Under the pieces are notes generated by a model. It was not told the origin of the DNA, ran no database searches, and saw only the letters and a program-made list of their open reading frames with translations. From CAWAHD01 sp963781785 (GTDB lineage Bacteria; Planctomycetota; Planctomycetia; Isosphaerales; Isosphaeraceae): DNA of 64,000 nt. The stretch's first letter is position 1. Every line of letters begins with the position of its first letter. Shown here in pieces: positions 53,793 through 64,000 of this stretch. The DNA lies in NCBI GenBank assembly GCA_963781785.1, contig CAWAHD010000005.1, positions 2,976,001 to 3,040,000 of the forward strand. The letters are read 5' to 3'. Made by a program: the position numbers and the translations under genes.

Positions 53793-55573
53793 TCACGACC
53801 GTTCGCAGTACCGCCGCCACATCTCAAGGTACGCCATCTCCATGTTTCGAGCGAACGAGCGGACGTCGCAGACCGGGGCCGCGCGGAGGCGATCGCGCAT
53901 CGTGCGCCGCAACGTGTCGAGCCGGCCGGGAGCTCCGGGATCGCGACCAAGGTCAACTGCAAGAGCGACGAAACCGTCCAGATCGGCAGCGACGAATTGC
54001 GCAAGACTCGCTTCGTGGAGCAGCGACGCGCTGATCCGTGCCGCCCAGCGGTCGCCCGGAAAGGCGACCACCGGCACTCCCTGCCAGAGCGCTTCAGCAG
54101 TGGTCGTCCCGCCGTTGTACGGGAACGTGTCCAGGGCAATGTCGATGTCGCCGTAGCGCTCGAGGAAAGTGAAATGCTCGGCCGGGCCGTCCAGGTCCAC
54201 CCTCTCGGCAGGGATCGAACACCGCGCAAAGAGCGCGTGGACGAAGTCGCGCGCAGCGGCCTTGCCCAGAACGGCATTCTTGAGGACAAGGCGGCTGCCC
54301 GAACATTCTCTCAATATCCGCGACCACGCTTCGACAACCTGGGGCGTGATCTTGTACTGGGGAGCCAGAGAGCCGAACGTCACGTACCCCCGTTTAACGC
54401 AAGGTGCCGGCGCCACCTCGGGCACCGGATAGGGGACCTGAAAGGTCAAATAGCTCCCCGGCAAGCGCACGACCGTCTCAGAATAAAAGGCCTCTTCTGT
54501 AACGGGAAGGACGTGGGCGTCGCCTACCACGTAATCGTAGACCGCCTGGCCCGAGGGAGCGAACAAGTTGAACCAGGCGACCCGGACCGGCGCCGGTTTG
54601 AGCGCAAAAACCGACAGGCGAGCCGGCCGGCTGAACGCGTTCAGGTCGACCAGAATATCAATCGCTTGGTCCTCTATAAGCTCGGCCAGATCGGCGTTCG
54701 AACTCCGGTCCACATCGTGGAACTGCACGGACGAGTCCTGATGGTATCCGTGCCGCTGATCTGGTTGCGCACCGTCGGAAAAAACGTGGATTTCAAAGCG
54801 ATCACGGTCGTGATGGTCTATCAGTCCCCAGACTGGCTTCATCCAGTTGGGCTTGGCGAAGAATGCCGAGACGTAACCCAGGCGGAGGCGCCGACGCGGA
54901 TCGGTGCTTCGACCAAGGAAGACTTTGTCCGCCGGGGCCGGCGGCAAGCACCGCGCACTCCAGGCCCGCCGCGCTTCGAGAACGTCTTGATTGGTCGACC
55001 CAGGCGATCCTGGGATCGCAACGGCGATGTTGCAAAGCGGCAGGTCCTGCATCTCGGCGGAAAGATGATCGATGGATTTTCGGAACGCATCGATTGCCGG
55101 ATCGACCTGCCCGAGCTCAAAGAGGGACTTGCCCAGGTTGTCGAGCGCAAGTCCGTTTTCAGGCTGGAGCGACACCAGTCGGCCGAAGCTGTCGGCCGCC
55201 CCGGCGTGGTCGCCGAGCGAGGTCAACGCGCAACCAAGGCCCCACCATGCTCCAGCCAGGGTGGAATCGAGCACGATCGTCTGCTTATAGACCTCGATTG
55301 CGCGATGAAGGTCACCCTGAGCATGCAGACCATCCGCCAGCCGGCCGCGCAGAGCGCCGAACCAGGCGATGCCGTAGAGGATTGTTCGAGTAGGGCGACC
55401 GCCTCGGGCACGCGACCCAGAGCCTCGAGCACGTCGGCCAGTCCGGTAACGACGTGGACGCAATCGGGCTGATTCTGTAGGATCCGTCGGTAGCATGAGG
55501 CCGCGGCTTCCAGTCGACCGGCCTGAATGTGCTCTAACGCCTCCCTGAGCAAACGCTCTTCCAGCGGGCCCAT
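53793..55573 (-). CDS. TPR protein with SPINDLY/OGT-type (GT41) glycosyltransferase, frameshifted
   Basis: The N-terminal frame from ATG 55573 has tetratricopeptide repeats (EHIQAGRLEAAASCYRRIL, VTGLADVLEALGRVPEAVALL) and then goes out of frame near 55375. The main frame continues the repeats (HAQGDLHRAIEVYKQTIV, AWWGLGCALTSLGDHAGAADSF) and then the O-GlcNAc transferase domain: LRLGYVSAFF, IDILVDLNAFSRPARL, YVTFGSLAPQYKI, SRLVLKN, IDIALDTFPYNGGTTTAEALWQGVPVVAF. These match bacterial SPINDLY-like GT41 enzymes, which transfer a sugar from a nucleotide donor to Ser/Thr. The restored length of about 594 residues is normal. It is convergent with hldE. Confidence 0.88.
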
Positions 55574-55630
55574 CTCGTGCCTCCGAATCTGCCATGGGGC
55601 CAGCCCGCGAGAACGTGGACAATCTCGGAC

Positions 55631-56650
55631 CTACTGGCCGCTAGCCTCCAGTGCCTCGCGCGCGCATTGCCCGTAGTTATCGACGTTCAGGACCGCCAGG
55701 TCGGGCCGCGCCACGGCAAGTGCCAGATCCAGGTCGGGCGTGCTCACCTGCTCCCACCCGTTCCTGGTCAAGCCAGGAGGCGCAACCTCATAGGTCGACG
55801 GCGCCTGGAAATCCACGTCCGGCAGGCCGTTGGTCGCGTGCGACAGCTCGTGCTCCATGGTGCCCACCGTCCAGTCGGACGTCTTCGAGTAGGACTGCTC
55901 CAGCGCCTGCTGGAATGCCAGCTTGCGGTCAGCCGGGGTTGCGCCCGGCGCGACCTTGAACCCGGTCTTGGAGAAAAACCCCTGACCCACAGTAAACTCC
56001 ACGTAGTTCGCCTTGTCGCCGCGAACGGCGAATCCGTAGGTTGCCTACCACCCGTTCGTCAACTGCCGCGCGTCGTGCACGATGATCACGCCCTTGTCGA
56101 ACAGGTCGCACAGACCCCTGAAATTCGCCTTTACATCGCTGTATCGCGTCGCGTCGTAGGTGCCGAACCACCGTTCGTATAGCGTCCGCCCTGCCGTGCC
56201 CCCGGTCACAGCTTTGAGCAGCGAGTCCCGCGCTGCGTGCACCGCGAGGTTCGCCCGGTTGTCGGTCTCGCGCACCTTCGAACTGTCCTTCAGGTTTTTC
56301 AGGCTCACATCAAGCACGAGCCTGTCAGGCACGTCCGCTTCCAGGTCGCGGACGATCGCGACATTGCTGAGCTGGTGGGTGCGGATCAGAGTCTGAAGCC
56401 GCTCGGCCGGACCTTGACCCTCGTCGTCCAGCTTCCGATTGCGGATTGACTCGGTATAACCGCTGGTCTTCAGCTTTGCCCAGAGCTGGAAGTCGCGCGC
56501 GAGGTCCTGCAGCTTTTGCGCCTTCACGCCAGGCGTCGTGGCTTTCTCAAAGGCATTGACGCTGGCGTCGACTTTCTTCAACTCCTCGCTTCGCTTGCGA
56601 AACCGCTTCTTGCTAAGGTCCATCCACTCGTCAAAGGTGATTTCGGCCAT
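55631..56650 (-). CDS. Aspzincin (M35-like, lysine-specific) metallopeptidase interrupted by an in-frame TAG
   Basis: From ATG 56650 the frame encodes a helical charged N-terminus (WMDLSKKRFRKRSEELKK), then LYERWFGTYDATRYSDV and GVIIVHDARQLTNGW, and stops at TAG (codon 202, 56045-56047). The same frame continues ATYGFAVRGDKANYVEFTVGQ, TMEHELSHATNG (zinc motif H267ExxH271), LPDVDF (candidate Asp ligand) and LAVARPDLAVLNVDNYGQCA to a stop at 55631. The YxRWFG block, HExxH-plus-Asp site and ARxxPxxAxxNxDNY end are features of the aspzincin lysine-specific endopeptidase family. There is no signal peptide, as in effectors carrying this domain. A single C-to-T change at a Gln codon would explain the stop; other genes here end in TAG, so general recoding is unlikely. 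Confidence 0.65.
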
Positions 56651-56888
56651 TCGGTCCTCCCAGGCTCAAGAAGGGAAATACACTCTTCGCGGACCGACCT
56701 TTATTGGACCAAAAATGGACACGAAATCCAGTCGGTGCCACCATCGAATAAAACGGAGCGTCCCCGTACTCGATCCCGCTAGCTCGGGACGACAGTATCG
56801 TCTTTTCCCATTCCGTCGCCGGCGTCGGGAGTCCGCCGGCGTCTGCGTTTCAATCGCCGTGCGCCGGTACGCTCGGGCTTCTCAATAT

Positions 56889-57803
56889 CTAAGGCAGCCG
56901 GCCTGCGTCGGCGGTGTCCTGAGGTCCGGGTGACACCACGTAGCCGAAAACACCCGCCTGGCCAGAAGGACCTGCACCCTCCTGGGAGGTCGGCATCGCC
57001 TGGGGACTGGGCTCTACCACGGGCACCATCCTGACCACCGGGCGTTGGACGGTCACCGGGATCTGCTCGCAAGTGAGAACCGCCGTCTTGTAAACCAGCG
57101 TCTTGGGAACGCACCGGAAGACCAGTCTGGGAACCTTGACCCGGACCTGCTGGTTCACCATCCGGCAGATCGTCACCGGGACCTTCTCAACCGTTTGCTC
57201 GGTGACTGTGCGCCACCGGACGACGGGGACCATCCGGGTCTGGATCTCGGTCACCATCCGTGTCTCGGTCACCTCGCGCTGGACCGGGACCCGCTTGTAG
57301 CGGGTCCGGGCGACGGTCGTGCAGATGCAGACTCCACCAGAATTGCCGCAACGGCCGCACCTGGTCTTGACAGGTACGGTGACCAGCTCGGTGTAGGCCT
57401 TCAGGCAAGATTCGGTCACATAATGAGTTGTCGTGACCGGCCGGCAAACCCGGTACGCCTGGCAGACCATGGTTGTTTCACAGATCGGTCGACAAATTGT
57501 GGAGCAACGTGTCTGGAACACCGTGTCAAAGATCGGCTTGCATACGGTTCGTGTCTGCTCGTCATAGGTCGTGTCGATTTTCGTCTCCGTGACCACCGTG
57601 GTGCAGACCGGTACGAAATCCACTCTCGTCTTCGTCTTCATGACGGTGAAAGGGACCATTTCGATCACGCACTTGAAAGCCGGTGCAGGCGGTGGCGCGA
57701 TCACGCAGGGAGTCTGCTTGCAGGTGGGGCACGCGACGACCGTCCCGCTTGCCAGCCAGACCGCCAGCACCGCGGCCGGAAGCCACTTCGGCCGAAAACT
57801 CAT
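56889..57803 (-). CDS. Secreted Val/Thr/Arg- and Cys-rich repeat protein (YTV-like)
   Basis: ATG 57803 gives a signal peptide (KWLPAAVLAVWLASGTVVA); upstream extension adds nothing. The mature chain of about 280 residues is a continuous array of short strands such as EMVPFTVMKTKTRVDFVPV, TRTVCKPIFDTVFQT and REVTETRMVTEIQTRMVPVV, with about 20 Cys. Alternating V/T/R with a recurring V-P-(F/V)-T pattern recalls the YTV repeat of planctomycete cell-wall proteins; disulfide cross-linking and a surface location are inferred. The last 45 residues are Pro/Gly-rich and disordered. Confidence 0.65.
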   Translation of the reverse strand: MSFRPKWLPAAVLAVWLASGTVVACPTCKQTPCVIAPPPAPAFKCVIEMVPFTVMKTKTRVDFVPVCTTVVTETKIDTTYDEQTRTVCKPIFDTVFQTRCSTICRPICETTMVCQAYRVCRPVTTTHYVTESCLKAYTELVTVPVKTRCGRCGNSGGVCICTTVARTRYKRVPVQREVTETRMVTEIQTRMVPVVRWRTVTEQTVEKVPVTICRMVNQQVRVKVPRLVFRCVPKTLVYKTAVLTCEQIPVTVQRPVVRMVPVVEPSPQAMPTSQEGAGPSGQAGVFGYVVSPGPQDTADAGRLP

Positions 57804-58168
57804 GGCTGTCAATCTCCAGGGTGAATTGTCCGCTGTTCTCTCGAGAAGTCGACTCGGCGATGCACTCACATGACAATCAGATGAAGCTTACACCACAAAA
57901 CTCGACCAGAATCTGGTTTCCCGGACCGGACTCCGTGAGAACGCGTACGAGACGAACAGACGAGGCGGTTCCATCAGAGTGCACCTGGCCAATTGCGGCC
58001 GACTAGCGGAGAGCGAACGAATCACCGCCCAGTGGAGCGGCGTTTGCCAAGTCGACGGAGGCGTCCCCGGCAATGTGGCAGTACCGTTCGGCCCTCGGCA
58101 GGGGACCGAGCCCCATCCCGGAGCATTCCGCAGTATGATCAGCTCACGCCCCGAGTGAGCAGCGCAGC
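57804..58168. other. Intergenic region, nothing recognised
   Basis: This space between two minus-strand genes should contain the promoter of the YTV-like gene, possibly in the AT-richer part at 57870-57905. No repeat or RNA gene is recognised. Confidence 0.35.
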
Positions 58169-60904
58169 CTACGTCTCGCACGCCGTGCCGACCCGAGGAC
58201 TCGCAGGGCACATCTCGAGGAGACGCGCCACCAGGGCGGTCCAGCCGGTTTGATGACTTGCCCCAAGGCCCCGGCCATTGTCCCCATGAAAGTACTCGTG
58301 GAAGAGGATCAGGTTTCGCCAGTGCGGGTCGTCGGCGAAACGGCGATCTGTGCCATGACAGGGGCGGCAACCCTGCCCGTCCGGTAAGAAAATCCGCGCC
58401 AGCCGCGCGGACAGCTCGCGTGCCACCTCGCCCAGATTCATCGACTGGCCCGAGCCCGTCGGGCATTCCACGCGGAGCGTGTCTCCATAGAAGTGGTGGT
58501 AGCGCTCGAGGGCCTCGATCAGCAGATAGTTCACGGGAAGCCAGATGGGCCCGCGCCAGTTCGAGTTGCCGCCGAACATCCGCGAATCCGAGTCGCCTGG
58601 AACGTAGGCCACCCGATTCTCTTGTCCCCCAGTCCAGCAAACATACGGATTCTCCTTGTGGAACCGCGACAGCGAGCGGATCCCGTGGGGGGACAGGAAC
58701 TCGTTCTCGTCGAGCAGCACGCGCAAAACCCGCTCCAGGCGCGGCCGCGACGGGATCGCAAGAAGCCGATGACGGTGGCCGGATTCACCCTCGACCGCGA
58801 TACAGGAAATGTGCCGGGCCAGATCCTGACGATTGTCCAGAAACCATTGCAGCCGCTTGCGGAACCCCGGCAGGCGTTCGATCACACCGTCCTCCAGGAC
58901 TTCAACTGCGAAGAGCGGAATCAGGCCCACGATCGATCGGATGCGCAGTCGAGATCACGCGACCGCTGGCGTGCACGCGATCGTAATAGAAGCCGTCCGC
59001 CTCGTCCCAGAGGCCGGTACCGCCCAGCGTGTTCATGGCGTCGGCGATCGCCACGAAATGCTCGAAGAATTTTGAGGCGACGTCCTCGTACGCCGGGTCA
59101 TCCCGGGCCAGCTCCAGCGCCATCGAGAGCATCGTCGCACAGTAGAAGGCCATCCAGGCGGTCCCATCGGCTTGCTCGATACGGCTGCCGTTGGGAAGCG
59201 GCTTGGAGCGGTCGAACACGCCGATGTTGTCCAGACCAAGGAAGCCTCCTGAAAAGAGATGCTTGCCATCGATATCCTTGCGGTTCACCCACCAGGTGAA
59301 ATTGATCAAGAGCTTCTGAAAGACGCGGGCCAGAAAGTGTCGATCGCGGCCTCCGGGCGGTCCTGTGATCTTGTAGACGCGCCAGGAGGCCCAGGCGTGC
59401 ACCGGCGGGTTCACATCCGACAGCGCCCACTCGTAGGCGGGAATCTGCCCGCTCGGGTGCATGTACCACTCCCGCAAAAATAGCACGAGCTGCTCTTTGG
59501 CGAAGGTGGGGTCAATGCCTGCAAAGGGAAGCATGTGGAACGCGAGATCCCAGGCCGCATACCAGGGATACTCCCACTTGTCCGGCATCGAGATCACGTC
59601 GCGGTTATGGAGATGGACCCAGTCATGGTTTCGGCCCTCCTTGCGCGCCTCGGGCGGCGCTGGCTGCGCCGGATCTCCTCCCAGCCAGTCCTTGATGACG
59701 TAATGGTAGAACTGCTTCGTCCAGAGAAGTCCAGCGTAGGCCTGGCGAGCGACGTGGAACTCCCGCTGCGGCAGCCATCCGGGGATGCGGGCCGAATAGA
59801 ATTCATCGGCTTCGCGGATTCGATCCGCGAAAACCTGGTCGAAGGATGGGCCAAAGGGCTGGGCGCCCTCTCTCCATCGGCAAAAAGGCGGAGTCGGACG
59901 GTCAACTGGTCGCCGGCCGGTATCGTCAGGTGATAGTGCGCTGCGGCCTTGGTGCCGCATCCGCGGGGATTGACCGCATCCAGGCGCCCATCGACAACAT
60001 AATGATGAAAGGCGTCTTTAGTATAACCACTTACGCTCGCATCGTGGAAGAGCCTGACTGCGTTGGTTTCATTCTCCGTAAAGAGGAACTCCGGACGCGT
60101 TAAATCGGTAAGCGCCTGCGCCGCGAGACAAAACCGGCCCAGGGTGACGTGACTGGTGACTAGCGTGCCGTCCGCGCCACGTTCAATCAAAGGCTTCGGC
60201 CAGCACCCTTCGTGGGCACAGCCCCAGGACCACGTGTTCCGGAACCAGAGCGTTGGCAGCAGATGGAGTACCGCCGCCTCCGCACCACGGTTGGCCGCGG
60301 TGATCCGGATCAGCATGTCATCGGGAGAAGCCTTGGCATACTCCACGAATACATCGAAGTAACGGCCCTCGTCGAAGACCCCGGTCTCCAAGAGCTCGAA
60401 CTCGGGAGCCGCTTGGTCGCGGCGGCGGTTCTCTTCGATGAGCTGGGCATACGGGAACGCCGACTGCGGGTACTTGTACAGAGCTTTCATGTACGAGTGG
60501 CTGGGAGTGGAATCGAGATAGAAGTAACATTCCTTGCAGTCTTCACCATGATTGCCCTCCCAGCCGCCCAGACCGAACAGGCGTTCCTTGAGGATCCGAT
60601 CGCGACCGTTCCAGAGCGCAGGCGCGAAACACAGCCGGCACTCACGGTCGCAAATCCCCATGAGGCCGTCCTCCCCCCAACGGTAGGCTCGGCTGCGAGC
60701 GTGGTCATGAGGAAAGTACTCCCAGGCCGATCCCTCCGCCGAGTAGTCTTCACGAACCGTGCCCCACTGCCGCTCCGAGAGGTACGGACCCCAGCGTTTC
60801 CAGTTCGCCGTGCGGATCCGGTCTTCCGCCAGGCGCTGCGACTCCGCGTCGCGGCCTTCTAGCCGGTCACTCAGGAGATCTGTGCGAGCGCTCACGATTG
60901 TCAC
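58169..60904 (-). CDS. GH63/MGH1-like glucosidase, broken by two frameshifts
   Basis: Three successive frames make one protein of about 910 residues. The first (GTG 60904 to about 59880) has NWKRWGPYLSERQWGTVREDY, the Trp/Gly/Asp-rich YRWGEDGLMGICD and LTRPEFLFTENETN. The second (about 59880 to 58940) has LLWTKQFYHYVIKDWLGGD, WEYPWYAAWDLAFHMLPFA and FLGLDNIGVFDRS. The third (to 58169) has PYVCWTGGQENRVAYVPGDSDS, FGGNSNWRGPIWLPVNYLL and LILFHEYFHGDNGRGLGASHQTGWTALVA. These are hallmarks of the (alpha/alpha)6-barrel glucosidase family usually annotated as glucosidase or MGH1-like hydrolase; W-D-L-A-F and H-Q-T-G-W regions carry the acid/base candidates. The natural substrate is unknown. Confidence 0.85.
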
Positions 60905-61164
60905 CGCGAAAACCTACGTGGAAACGGCAGCTCCGCTCAGACGACGCGATCGTGGTCGGCGCGGAACATCGCAAGTCGGTAGTTGACCCGAACTGAGCGG
61001 CGTGTTGCAATACCGTGCCACGCCAGCCGGCGCGCCGTACCAGCGTGAAAGGTGGCCGTGCGACGTCAACGCGACGCCCCGTGCGATATCGACCGGCTCG
61101 GCGCCAGGTCAACCCGCGCCGACAGGTATCATCATCATTTTTTTGCCCTCGCATGAGGTTATTG

Positions 61165-61491
61165 ATGTTCATCACCACGACATTCACCATCGAAGGTTAC
61201 CGGATTACCGAATACAAGGGCCTGGTGCGGGGAATCATCGTTCGTGCGCCAACGATCACTCAAGGCATTGTTGGTGGCCTCAAGAACATCATCGGTGGGC
61301 GTATCGGCGCTTACATCGAAATGTGCGAGCAAGCGCGGCAGCAAGCATACGATGCCATGATCGAGCACGCTGAGGAGGTTGGTGCGAATGCGATTGTGGG
61401 CGTCAGATACGATGCTTCAGAGGTCGTCAGCAAGGGTTCGGCGACCGAGGTGTTGTGTTACGGCACGGCAGTCGTCATCCAGAAGATTTAG
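61165..61491 (+). CDS. YbjQ/UPF0145 family protein
   Basis: The start at 61165 follows GAGG; the product has 108 residues. It begins MFITTTFTIEGYRITEYKG and has VRGIIVRAPTITQGIVGGLKNIIGG, AYDAMIEHAEEVGANAIVGVRYDAS and EVLCYGTAVVI, the full signature of the YbjQ (UPF0145, putative heavy-metal-binding) fold. These small proteins form pentameric rings; their role is not settled. The gene stands alone between minus-strand neighbours. Confidence 0.92.
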   Translation: MFITTTFTIEGYRITEYKGLVRGIIVRAPTITQGIVGGLKNIIGGRIGAYIEMCEQARQQAYDAMIEHAEEVGANAIVGVRYDASEVVSKGSATEVLCYGTAVVIQKI

Positions 61492-61507
61492 ATACAATGG
61501 AGAACCG

Positions 61508-64000
61508 CTAGCCTTTCGTGAACCCCGGCGCCATGCAGGCGGCCATCCGGGGCGGATCGCGAACCAACTGAGCGCGCATCCAGGCGTCGGCTTGCTCGAC
61601 CAGCGCGCGGCCCTCGTCCCCCCGCGCAGATCACCGAGGTGACGCCGCGCCGAGGCGGCGAACAGTCCCATGTCTGCCGACTCGAGTCGCGCGACTGCTT
61701 CGGCCAGGAGCCGCTCGGCCCGGGTCGCGTCGCCCTCGACAGAGATGGCGCCGGCCCTGATCAGTTGGGCCAGCGCACCTGTCCAGGGAGTTTGCTGGCG
61801 CTCCAGGAGCCGCGCTGCCTTCTCCGCGCGGCGCAACAGCGGTTTGCGATCGGCCGAGATTGCCGCCATGGCCACGGCACACCGGCCCGCATGCTGGATC
61901 ACGTCGGCCTGCACCTGCTGGATCCGCAACAGGAGCGACGACTCCAGGAGCGGCTCCGTTTCCATGATCCGCTTCCAGGCAGGGGCCACGTCACCGGCGT
62001 ACAAGTCGATATAGGTGCTTCCGTAGTAGAAATTGAGATGCTGGATGTGAAAGCCTTGATGCGACCATTGCCCCAGCGCCTCGCGGGCGAACCGCCGCGC
62101 ACCGTCGACGTCGTCCTCGGCCAGCCGGACGAAGGCGCCGACATAGGGCCCGGGAGTGGCAACCATGTAGCGGTCGCCGCGCTCGTGCGCTTCCTGGAAG
62201 ATACCCTGGCAGCGCTCGCCGAGCTCGGCGAGGCGCCCGAGCGACCACAGGGACCAGAGGGCGAAGATCCGGGTGGTGTCCAGCTCCCAGATGACGCCGG
62301 TGCATCGCTCGCGGAAGATCGCCTCGGCGGTGTTGGTGAACTCGAGCGCCCTTGCGGTAGCTGCCGATCAGGAACTGGGCTGCGCCGGCGGACAGGCTGG
62401 CCATGCCGAGGGCATGCGGATGGCCGAGCCGCTGTGCCAGGCTGCCGGCGGCGGCGACCAGTCGCTCGGTCCGCCGCCAGGCCGGTCGTCCCTGGCAGGC
62501 CACGTGCACGGCCTCCCACCCCAATGCCAGGGCAATCCGCAAGGGCTCACCGGCATCGAGAGCCAGGAGCAGGCTCCGGGTCTGGTAGTCCGCGCCCCGG
62601 ATCACGTCCACCACGCTGATGCCGACGGCGACCGATCGATAGATGTCGATCAGCTCGAGTTTGTCGACCGGCACCTGATCGGCCGGGCGCTCGCGGAACT
62701 TCAGGCCGCGAAGCCGGAGGCGAGCCCGGCTCAGGAGCAGACGCAGAAGCGCCCGCCGCGGCGTGCTGGGCAGGCTCAGTCCCATGGGGTCGAGGATCGC
62801 GCCGAAGGCAGCCAGGCCCTCGTCGATGTGTCCGCTCACCAGGAACTGGTACGCTGCGCGGCGCTCGAGCTCGACCAGCTCAAGCTGGTTTGCCTCGGCC
62901 GCCGCCTCCTGGTACGCTCGCGCCGCCTCGACGCCGCGGCCGACGTTCGCCAGCGCGTCGCCCAATCGCGTGCGGATCCGCCGGGTCGCGGCGGGATCGG
63001 CCTGGCCCAGCTCGAGTGCACGGCGATAGAGCTTGACGGCCCGATCAAAGGCCAGCGCCTCGCTGGCCTCGTCCGCCGACAGAGCGTAGTAGTGGCCGGC
63101 CTTTGCAAATTCGCCGGCCCCCTCGAAATGCACGCCCAGCGTCTCGGGATCCGCCCCTCCGGCTTGCTCCAGCTCGCGAGCCAAACGCTGGTTCAATTCA
63201 CGCCGGCGGTCGGGGTCAAGATGGTTGACCACCGTCTCGCGGATCCGGTCGTGATAGGTCTCCACCTCGTCGAGCGACCCCAAACCCGTGCCACGCACCA
63301 GATGCTGGGCACGCAAGAGGGCCAGCCCGGAAAACCCGACTGCGCCCAGATCGGCAGCCTTGCAGGCGATCGACTGACGCAACGGCTGGCCCGCGACGGC
63401 CAGGACCTCGAGCAGGCTCTCGGCCTCCGGCGGCAGCTTCCCGATCCGCCGGCCCAGCACGCTGTCCAGGCTGAAATGGGTCGACAGTGTGCCGCCTTCC
63501 CCGAGCTCGCCTCCCTCCTTGAGGTATTCCACCAGCTCGTACACGAAGTACGGACTACCTCCCGACTCGCGCACAATCGCCTCGGCCAGCGCCACCGCCG
63601 CAGGATCGTCCTGACCGATCAACCGCAGTGCGAGCTCCCGCCCTTCGCCGAGTGTGAGCGGCTCGAGGGCGACTTCTCGGTGGTCGCGCGGAGGAGAGCC
63701 GTCCGTCATTTCCTGGAGCAGGACGCGCAGAAACGGGCTGAACGTGGCGTATTCGCTGCGGTACGAGCCCACCAGGAGGAGCACCGGTGCGTCGGGTGGA
63801 CGCAGCAGGTCCGACAGCAAGAGAGCACTGTCCGTGTCGCCCCATTGAAGATCGTCGATCGACAAGACCAGCGGCCGGCGGTCCCCGATCCGCGCCAAGA
63901 GCTCGCGCAGCGCGGCGAACGCCCGCCGCCGAAGCTCCAGTTGGTCGGGAACGACGTGAGCGACGGCCGGGGCCTCAGCCACCGCCTCGACTCGCCGCAG
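61508..64000 (-). CDS. ATPase-TPR regulatory protein, 5' end outside the window and frameshifted
   Basis: The frame is open at the right edge, so the N-terminus (P-loop and possibly a kinase domain) is missing. Visible parts: RRPLVLSIDDLQWGDTDSALL (Walker B-like), then a helical STAND/AAA-type region (GEGRELALRLIGQDDPAAVAL, SGGSPYFVYELVEYL) and a long TPR-like array (HYYALSADEASEALAFDRAVKLYRRALELG and onward). It matches the C-terminal architecture of large PknK-like kinase-ATPase-TPR regulators. Two frameshifts are needed: near 62340, where SGAAQFLIGSYRKG continues in another frame as EFTNTAEAIFRE, and at the G run near 61617-61622, after which GRALVEQADAWMRAQLV leads to the TAG at 61508. 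Role: signal-dependent regulation, inferred. Confidence 0.75.

Noticed and set aside
53634..55472. Plus-strand frame of 612 codons
   Set aside because: It is antisense to the SPINDLY-type gene; TPR and OGT motifs are on the minus strand.
56045..56047. Amber recoding (TAG read as an amino acid) as a general feature of the organism
   Set aside because: Other intact genes in the window end in TAG, for example at 17701 and 49617, so recoding is unlikely.
1..64000. tRNA, rRNA and CRISPR arrays
   Set aside because: I looked for cloverleaf-like segments, conserved rRNA blocks and regularly spaced direct repeats and recognised none; a covariance-model scan would be decisive.

Overview
The window is a GC-rich chromosomal segment that most probably comes from a planctomycete, perhaps the Isosphaeraceae/Gemmatales side. 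Several markers point that way: a very large secreted beta-helix protein with an N-terminal VELFEERLLL (LEPR-XLL-like) signature, an intergenic palindrome whose arms translate as NPKRERG/SLTLRVG, a Val/Thr/Cys-rich secreted protein resembling planctomycete YTV wall proteins, caspase/WD40 proteins, and a Ser/Thr kinase with a formylglycine-generating-enzyme-like C-terminus. Assignment below phylum level is inference.

Layout. 0-9.5 kb: envelope proteins (partial beta-helix giant, HEAT-repeat exported protein, Pro/Ser-rich exported protein with 66-bp tandem repeats running into a beta-barrel-like protein). 9.6-16 kb: an accessory stretch with a membrane-anchored propeller protein, an unknown protein, a DUF433/DUF5615 toxin-antitoxin-like pair, a possible papain-fold effector, a DUF6165 remnant and gene-poor DNA. 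16.1-17.7 kb: a conserved protein that may belong to a mobile element. 18.2-43.3 kb: the core of the window. Two very long membrane-anchored proteins with catalytically dead caspase-like domains (one also with a von Willebrand A domain) converge on a type VI secretion tssK-tssL-tssM operon. Divergent from it are a Ser/Thr kinase and a protein with two caspase-like domains, a WD40 propeller and an EF-hand; a WD40-PDZ-caspase protein converges on the latter. 43.8-51.1 kb: two nearly identical hcp genes in a segmental duplication, flanking a PKMT-type methyltransferase, a possible CNF-like deamidase and a TPR-glycosyltransferase. 52-64 kb: hldE heptose synthesis, a SPINDLY-type O-GlcNAc transferase, an aspzincin (M35-like) metallopeptidase split by an amber codon, a YTV-like protein, a GH63-like glucosidase, a YbjQ protein and an ATPase-TPR regulator leaving the right edge.

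Working model (inference): kinase, tssKLM and hcp are parts of a contractile injection system, and the pseudo-caspase, WD40 and vWA proteins are lineage-specific partners of its envelope complex or a signalling arm that ends in the one protein with an intact His-Cys dyad. Three small proteins with candidate catalytic motifs (papain-like, CNF-like, aspzincin) are plausible effectors. TssB, TssC, TssE, TssF, TssG, TssH and VgrG are not in the window.

Caution: at least eight long genes are broken by single frameshifts in otherwise well-preserved coding sequence (near 8.3, 20.63, 21.2, 25.15, 52.4, 55.4, 58.9, 59.9, 61.6 and 62.3 kb). This may be residual sequencing error rather than biology.
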